NCBI GenBank assembly: GCA_003648575.1 | Contig: QMPN01000184.1 | Span: 1-6,097 of the forward strand | Reading direction: 5' to 3' | Length of the DNA stretch: 6,097 bases | Source: Bacteroidota bacterium | GTDB lineage: Bacteria; Bacteroidota; Bacteroidia; Bacteroidales; B18-G4 | Notes under the pieces: model-generated | The model's input: only the letters and a program-made list of their open reading frames with translations | Database searches by the model: none | Told to the model about the DNA's origin: nothing | In this document: piece by piece, positions 1 to 3,602 of the stretch | Numbering within the stretch: position 1 is the first letter of the stretch | Layout: every line of letters begins with the position of its first letter | Made by a program: the position numbers and the translations under genes

Positions 1-825
1 CTTTCTACAAGGATCAGCATTTTATTTGGTGGATTTAAGGCACAGTTTGGATGGGCCTTTTTGGGCTTTGGAATGATATTTTTCTGGGCTTTTGCCATGA
101 ATATGGATCTGTCTTTCCTGCAATACAATGGAAATGTAATTACGGTAGAGGGACTAGCAACAGGATATTCAGTAACAGATGCCTCTGAGAATGGAGTAAG
201 CGTATTTGCTAACCACTTTACATTTAAAACGGAGGATGGAGTCAATATTACAGGGACGTCTTATGCTACCGGTGAAAGGGTTTTGGATGGAGAAACCCTT
301 ACGATAGAATATCCGGAAGGTAAACCTCAATACGCAAGGATACGGGGAATGCGTACTAAAACATTCGGCGGATTTGTCATTTTTGTAGTCATCTTCCCGC
401 TTGTCGGACTGGTATTTATACTTTTAAGTTTAAGAAGGTCTTTACGTGCCTTAAGGCTCTTTAAGTACGGGATATTGGCCAGCGGGGAACTGATCTCGAA
501 AGAAAAAACTAACACCAAGATCAATAACAGGACAGTGTATAGGATGACTTTTCGATACAAGGATGATCTGGGACGTGAATATGAGCGAAAGGAAAGAACA
601 CCGCTCCCATACCTGTTGCAAGATGATAAGGCAGAGAGGCTGTTATACCTGAGACGCAAGCCTTCCTATGCGATTCTGGTGGATTCCTTGCCATCCTCTT
701 ATCTGATGAATAAAGAAGGGAAAATTGATGCTGCACCGATGAGAAATGTAATCCTCCTGATGATCATACCCACAGCAGGCATTATCGGACATCTGGTTTA
801 TTTTATTAACACTTATGTAATCTAG
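1..825 (+). CDS. Membrane protein with two DUF3592-like domains, 5'-truncated by window edge
   Basis: The frame is open back to base 1, so the true start lies upstream. The TTG at 61 sits inside the first hydrophobic segment and is unlikely to be the start. About 274 residues are visible. Hydrophobic segments lie at about residues 8-33, 122-143 and 248-271 of the visible part. Between them are two soluble stretches (about 43-117 and 156-236) of similar plan: a Gly-rich beta start, a central '(F/Y)-x-(T/Y)-x-D-(D/G)' strand, and a 'P-x-x-K/R-P-x-Y-A-x-(I/L)' ending (EGKPQYARI in the first, RRKPSYAIL in the second). This matches the general look of DUF3592-type membrane proteins and suggests an internal duplication. 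Molecular function is unknown. The gene converges on acylphosphatase, with a heptamer repeat starting directly after its TAG stop. Coding status is secure; the family assignment is from pattern memory only. Confidence 0.8.
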   Translation, partial: LSTRISILFGGFKAQFGWAFLGFGMIFFWAFAMNMDLSFLQYNGNVITVEGLATGYSVTDASENGVSVFANHFTFKTEDGVNITGTSYATGERVLDGETLTIEYPEGKPQYARIRGMRTKTFGGFVIFVVIFPLVGLVFILLSLRRSLRALRLFKYGILASGELISKEKTNTKINNRTVYRMTFRYKDDLGREYERKERTPLPYLLQDDKAERLLYLRRKPSYAILVDSLPSSYLMNKEGKIDAAPMRNVILLMIIPTAGIIGHLVYFINTYVI

Positions 826-826
826 A

Positions 827-854
827 GGCATCAGGCTTCGGACTTCAGGCATCA
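827..854. repeat. Heptamer tandem repeat A, four copies of GRCWTCR
   Basis: Four contiguous 7-base units start at 827, 834, 841 and 848. The first and last are identical (GGCATCA); the middle two differ at positions 2, 4 and 7. There are no indels. The array begins one base after the TAG stop of the plus-strand membrane gene and ends about 30 bp before the stop of the convergent acylphosphatase gene. No terminator hairpin with a T-tract is evident in this convergent gap. Confidence 0.75.
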
Positions 855-884
855 GTTGGCTTTTTGGAAATAAATCCATCTAAC

Positions 885-1151
885 TTATCTGATATCAAAA
901 CCTTCAAAGTTTTGCATTGGTAGGTCCTGTAAAGAGACCTTGTCAACTCTGGCCCACTCAGGGCCTTTCTTAGCCCATTCAACAAAGATTTCCATGACAT
1001 CCGCCTTTGCTTTCGCTTCGATATAAACAGAACCATCACGCTCGTTCTTTACAAATCCTTTCACGCCGAGTTTAAGGGCAGTCTTCTGTGTATAGAATCG
1101 AAAACCCACACCCTGGACTTTCCCGTATACTTTTATGGCGAAACATTTCAT
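885..1151 (-). CDS. acyP: Acylphosphatase
   Basis: This 88-residue protein matches the whole acylphosphatase fold. Acylphosphatases hydrolyse the carboxyl-phosphate bond of acyl phosphates such as acetyl or carbamoyl phosphate in the cytoplasm. The signature G-K-V-Q-G-V-G-F-R lies near the N-terminus and supplies the phosphate-binding loop and catalytic Arg (residue 18 from this start). The second motif, G-F-V-K-N-E-R-D-G-S-V, supplies the catalytic Asn (residue 36) followed by the usual D-G-x-V strand. The C-terminus ends in the typical 'F-x-I-R' form. I chose the ATG at 1151 over the in-frame TTG at 1160 because the TTG lies within the heptamer repeat and adds only three residues; 88 aa is the normal family length. 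No Shine-Dalgarno is visible. It is the last gene of the minus-strand run, and its leader is almost wholly heptamer repeat. Confidence 0.96.
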   Translation of the reverse strand: MKCFAIKVYGKVQGVGFRFYTQKTALKLGVKGFVKNERDGSVYIEAKAKADVMEIFVEWAKKGPEWARVDKVSLQDLPMQNFEGFDIR

Positions 1152-1158
1152 CTTATTC

Positions 1159-1214
1159 AAATATCAAATATCGAGTATCAAGTATCGAATATCGAGTATC
1201 GAATATCAAATATC
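1159..1214. repeat. Heptamer tandem repeat B, eight copies of RARTATC
   Basis: Eight uninterrupted 7-base units start at 1159, 1166, 1173, 1180, 1187, 1194, 1201 and 1208. The TATC core (positions 4-7) and the A at position 2 are invariant. Positions 1 and 3 vary, only between A and G. A degenerate ninth unit (1215-1221) leads into repeat C. The array ends 7 bp upstream of the acylphosphatase ATG. Read on the minus strand the unit is GATAYTY, and three junctions give GATATTTG, one base away from the Bacteroidota promoter box TAnnTTTG. Confidence 0.9.
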
Positions 1215-1221
1215 GAGAATA

Positions 1222-1252
1222 ACTCAACACCCAACACTCAACACCCAACACT
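1222..1252. repeat. Heptamer tandem repeat C, four copies of ACYCAAC
   Basis: Four 7-base units start at 1222, 1229, 1236 and 1243, followed by a three-base partial unit. Only position 3 varies, alternating T, C, T, C, so the array is also two perfect copies of a 14-base unit. It stops one base before the TAA (1254-1256) of the minus-strand 189-aa gene. Its motif is unrelated to repeat B, from which it is separated by one degenerate unit. Confidence 0.88.
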
Positions 1253-1253
1253 A

Positions 1254-1823
1254 TTACTCTCCCAGCCTTCTCAAGACCATGCTTTCAATTTTTTCAAAAA
1301 GTGTGAGTGGCTTTAAAGCTCTCCAGTTGAATTCGTTAAAACCACCACCGAAGGCAATGAAGTAGTCTAATTTACTGTTAATAAACTCATCCAGCACATG
1401 ATCCCGGAAATTAATCCCTACGATCCAGCCGTCTTCCACATCATCAAACCATTCCATATAATAGTCATTATCATCAGCATGAAAGTCGAGCACATTCTCA
1501 CCGATCAGCAAGAACCTGTTGATGCCTTCAGCCAGCAAGATATCGACTACCTGGCGTTTCAGGAAACTGACATCGTTATATAACACATCATTCCATTCAC
1601 CGAATAATTCTATTATGCAGAATTGCTTATCGTAATCGGCGTAGAGTACCTTAAGGAATAAGGTGTTGGAACCCATATCATCCCACTGGGGGTGTATCAC
1701 GTAATTATATATAGCATGCGTGAACTCAAACTCGCTGTACTCCCTTCCATAAAAAGGAGAACGCTCATCCTCGCTGGCAATGTAATGATGCCGCCAGTTA
1801 TAATATGGTTCTATTGCATGCAT
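1254..1823 (-). CDS. Conserved-looking acidic hypothetical protein, 189 aa
   Basis: I do not recognise a named family. The protein has no signal peptide and no membrane segment, so it is probably cytoplasmic. About 18 percent of residues are Asp or Glu (35 of 189), and it is rich in Tyr, Phe and Trp. Visible parts are an aromatic N-terminus (residues 1-45), an alternating hydrophobic stretch that looks like beta strands (about 56-78), a likely helix (88-100), a very acidic segment (113-131, including H-A-D-D-N-D and W-F-D-D), and a Gly-rich G-G-G-F-N-E motif near 160-165. The body looks like an alpha/beta domain. The ATG lies inside a 10-bp palindrome (1816-1825, GCATGCATGC). The gene sits between DUF493 and acylphosphatase on the same strand and is flanked on both sides by heptamer repeats. 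Even composition across the frame and compact packing with neighbours support it as a real gene; its role is unknown. Confidence 0.85.
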   Translation of the reverse strand: MHAIEPYYNWRHHYIASEDERSPFYGREYSEFEFTHAIYNYVIHPQWDDMGSNTLFLKVLYADYDKQFCIIELFGEWNDVLYNDVSFLKRQVVDILLAEGINRFLLIGENVLDFHADDNDYYMEWFDDVEDGWIVGINFRDHVLDEFINSKLDYFIAFGGGFNEFNWRALKPLTLFEKIESMVLRRLGE

Positions 1824-1830
1824 GCTAATA

Positions 1831-1865
1831 GGTTCAGGGTACCAGGTACCGGGTGCTGGGTATTA
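1831..1865. repeat. Heptamer tandem repeat D, five degenerate copies of GGTNYHR
   Basis: Units start at 1831, 1838, 1845, 1852 and 1859. GGT at positions 1-3 is invariant and the last four bases drift. Two adjacent units contain the palindrome GGTACC (1838-1843 overall phase and 1845-1850). The array fills most of the 48-bp gap between the DUF493 stop (1872) and the start of the 189-aa gene (1823), so it forms that gene's leader or the 3' end of the DUF493 message. Confidence 0.75.
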
Positions 1866-1871
1866 TTAATA

Positions 1872-2180
1872 TTATAGTGCGAATTTCAGGCCGGGGATCT
1901 TTTTTAGCTCTGTATATACATCTTCCAGCTGCTTCTTGCTGTCAATATCAACACTTACAGTATAGCTGATATATTTCCCCCCTGAGCTGTGCTTCATTCG
2001 GAAGTTTTCATACGGGACTTTTAATTTCTTCAATATCTTCTCAATGTTCTTGATACTCTCTTCTTCTTTAATACTGGTTTCAATAATAGCTTTCAGGTCA
2101 AACTTAACAGGATAATTCACCGATTGCCTGTTAAATAGGTTACATGTTTTTTCTTCGCCATTTCCGCCTGGTTTTTCCAT
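1872..2180 (-). CDS. DUF493 (YbeD-like, UPF0250) family protein
   Basis: This is a 102-residue cytoplasmic protein. After a polar N-terminal tail of about 22 residues, the YPVKFDLKAIIE segment (23-34) matches the first strand of DUF493. It is followed by a helix rich in Glu and Lys (about 37-54) and the family's second half: S-S-G-G-K-Y-I-S-Y-T-V-S-V (65-77), then a helix with Q-L-E-D-V-Y-T-E-L and the ending P-G-L-K-F-A-L. E. coli YbeD is a small protein of similar size with an ACT-like (alpha-beta) fold; the family's function is not established, and a regulatory role has been suggested from the fold. The start ATG at 2180 is preceded by AT-rich sequence without a clear Shine-Dalgarno. It heads the small-gene group with the 189-aa protein and acylphosphatase. 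Confidence 0.88.
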   Translation of the reverse strand: MEKPGGNGEEKTCNLFNRQSVNYPVKFDLKAIIETSIKEEESIKNIEKILKKLKVPYENFRMKHSSGGKYISYTVSVDIDSKKQLEDVYTELKKIPGLKFAL

Positions 2181-2189
2181 TATAATAAG

Positions 2190-2210
2190 TTTGAATTTTG
2201 AGCTTTAAAT
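2190..2210. repeat. Possible weak heptamer trace E, three copies of TTTRARY
   Basis: Three 7-base units start at 2190, 2197 and 2204 in the AT-rich leader just upstream of the DUF493 start. They share TTT at positions 1-3 and differ at positions 4, 6 and 7. AT-rich sequence could give this by chance; it is listed because every other gap between the small genes carries a clear heptamer array. Confidence 0.35.
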
Positions 2211-2219
2211 TAAATTATT

Positions 2220-2272
2220 CCTCGTGGCTTCCGCGAGCGCCATAGCTACTCAGCGGAGGCGCTGTCGCGAGG
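2220..2272. repeat. GC-rich imperfect inverted repeat
   Basis: A 53-bp GC-rich block stands in an otherwise AT-rich gap. CCTCG at 2220-2224 pairs with CGAGG at 2268-2272. Inside, CGCGAGCGCC (2232-2241) can pair with GGCGCT plus CGCG (2258-2263, 2266-2269) with a two-base bulge, closing a 16-base loop. A competing small hairpin forms from 2221-2227 and 2231-2237 around a three-base loop, with one G-T pair. There is no following T-tract on either strand, so it is not a canonical intrinsic terminator. It may be a dispersed palindromic element. Confidence 0.6.
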
Positions 2273-2284
2273 TTTCCTATTAAG

Positions 2285-2332
2285 CTCCCCTGATTTTCAG
2301 GGGAGATGTTCCACTTTGGCGGGACAGAGGGG
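2285..2332. repeat. REP-like double hairpin flanked by GGGGAG and GAGGGG
   Basis: CTCCCCTGA (2285-2293) and TCAGGGGAG (2297-2305) form a perfect 9-bp stem with a three-base loop. Immediately after it, TGTTCC (2307-2312) pairs with GGGACA (2321-2326) with one G-T pair and an 8-base loop, followed by GAGGGG (2327-2332). The second hairpin is thus bracketed by GGGGAG and GAGGGG. REP elements moved by RAYT (TnpA-REP) enzymes usually have a GTAG or GGAG tetranucleotide before an imperfect hairpin; the resemblance is inference. The element lies downstream of the LpxR-like gene stop. Neither strand shows a T-tract after the stems, so a simple terminator is less likely, though the stems could protect the 3' end of the mRNA. 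Confidence 0.6.
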
Positions 2333-2348
2333 TATTATAAAAATCTGG

Positions 2349-3566
2349 TTAAAAACAAAATGTTACATTAATTCGTCCCCACTTGTGGTGAAGACCATTA
2401 TTAAACTCGGGGCTGATATAAAACTGCTCATACATCAATCCCATTTGCCTGAAGGCAACAAAGAAGCCTGCACTGGCCTGTAAGACAAGTCTTTCAATAT
2501 CTTCAGCCGGGATGGTATAGTTGCTGCTATTATTAAAAACTCCACCCTGAAGCGTAGCATCATATGCTACCATCTTCACCATTCCTGTTGCAAAGATACC
2601 ATATTGCCATTTGTGCCCGTCCTGTCCTTCTATTGATTTCGGGCTTGCCAGCCAGGGCATACCGAAATACGAATTCATGCGCCCGGCCCTGATCCGCATC
2701 CCGCCACCGGCATTGGTATATAAAGTGCCTAATTGTCCTTTTGCAAACACATTCAAATCAAAAGCCCCTGGGTTATACAATCCCTTTTCAATCAAAGCAG
2801 TATAGTTGAGTACCAGGTCGTTCTGTATTTGGTTTTCCCATCCCAGCGGTGGGATGTCGTGTATCTGTCCCTGAACAAATCCACCCAGAGAACCAGGACC
2901 AATCAGGCCAAACTGAAGTTCTGAGTACTGCCTGTATCGTTTCCTGCTGCTAAGGGTGTTTTTGTAGTGACCCAGGTACAGATATGCAGCAAAAGGCCTG
3001 TCGCCGGTCAGAAGCATGACCGTATCAGGGTTGGTAGGCGTATACATATTCTGTACGACCGTCATGCCATGATAATTCATGGATAGCTTACGATAAGGGA
3101 GCATGGAATATGCAAAAGGGGAGAAGGCAAAGATAGGTGCCGCATAATCAATGCGTATGCCATTGGTATAATAATAATCTGTATTGTTGAAGATATCATT
3201 ATCAAAATTCACACCCAGATAGCGGTTTGAACTTATATAGCTGACGGCATAAAATGCCTCTTCATCTGCTTCCCTTTCTCCCGGTTTGAGAGGGCTTTCC
3301 TCAATCATGATCTTTCCGGGGGCCCGGACGGCAATACCCTCAATGGTATCACGCTTTACCGGAACGACGACCTCTTCTTCTGATTCCATCGTTGGCTCAG
3401 ACTCTATGGATGGCAATTGCTTTTGTTCGGGTGGATAAACATAATATGCATTCGGTCCCTGAGGCGGGTGCCATTCAGGAGTGTACACTTCATGGACCTT
3501 CATTTCCCGGCAGGAGGAAAGAAACAGCGATATCATGAAGAGAAATATGAAGCGCTTAGCTATCAA
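2349..3566 (-). CDS. LpxR family (DUF2219) outer-membrane protein, lipid A 3'-O-deacylase homologue with lipoprotein signal
   Basis: LpxR enzymes are 12-stranded outer-membrane barrels that remove the 3'-acyloxyacyl chain of lipid A. The 405-residue protein carries the family hallmarks: N-F-D-N-D-I-F-N-N-T-D-Y-Y-Y-T-N-G at 120-136, containing the Asn-Asp pair of the active site, and Q-I-H-D-I-P-P-L-G-W-E-N-Q at 234-246, whose His236 corresponds to the catalytic His. It ends in Phe, as outer-membrane barrels do. Residues 1-19 (two basic residues, hydrophobic core, L-S-S-C lipobox) predict lipidation at Cys19, followed by about 80 Pro/Glu-rich residues before the barrel. That N-terminus is unusual for LpxR. 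The start is TTG at 3566: an in-frame stop lies 12 bp upstream, and the only ATG (3536) would remove the charged part of the signal. It lies 36 bp after the E1 gene, so cotranscription is likely. Family is confident; activity is inferred. Confidence 0.87.
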   Translation of the reverse strand: MIAKRFIFLFMISLFLSSCREMKVHEVYTPEWHPPQGPNAYYVYPPEQKQLPSIESEPTMESEEEVVVPVKRDTIEGIAVRAPGKIMIEESPLKPGEREADEEAFYAVSYISSNRYLGVNFDNDIFNNTDYYYTNGIRIDYAAPIFAFSPFAYSMLPYRKLSMNYHGMTVVQNMYTPTNPDTVMLLTGDRPFAAYLYLGHYKNTLSSRKRYRQYSELQFGLIGPGSLGGFVQGQIHDIPPLGWENQIQNDLVLNYTALIEKGLYNPGAFDLNVFAKGQLGTLYTNAGGGMRIRAGRMNSYFGMPWLASPKSIEGQDGHKWQYGIFATGMVKMVAYDATLQGGVFNNSSNYTIPAEDIERLVLQASAGFFVAFRQMGLMYEQFYISPEFNNGLHHKWGRINVTFCF

Positions 3567-3602
3567 AACGGTATAAAATTAAGGCTTTTCCGCTATTGAA
3601 GC

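Noticed and set aside
327..879. Minus-strand frames of 71-110 codons opposite the membrane protein gene
   Set aside because: They overlap one another and the plus-strand gene, and show no domain or signal of their own. The plus-strand frame has coherent membrane segments and duplicated domains.
1158..1160. TTG at 1160 as the start of acylphosphatase
   Set aside because: It lies in the first heptamer of repeat B and adds only three residues outside the conserved fold; the ATG at 1151 gives the usual length.
1159..1252. CRISPR array
   Set aside because: Units are only 7 bases and directly adjacent, with no spacers and no cas gene nearby.
1135..1365. Plus-strand 76-codon open frame across the heptamer arrays
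   Set aside because: It is a by-product of stop-free repeats and antisense to acyP and the 189-aa gene. Its repetitive Y-x-I-S-S-I peptide simply mirrors three heptamers (21 bp).
2285..2305. Intrinsic terminator
   Set aside because: The stem is strong, but no T-tract follows it on either strand; a transcription-ending role is possible but not shown.
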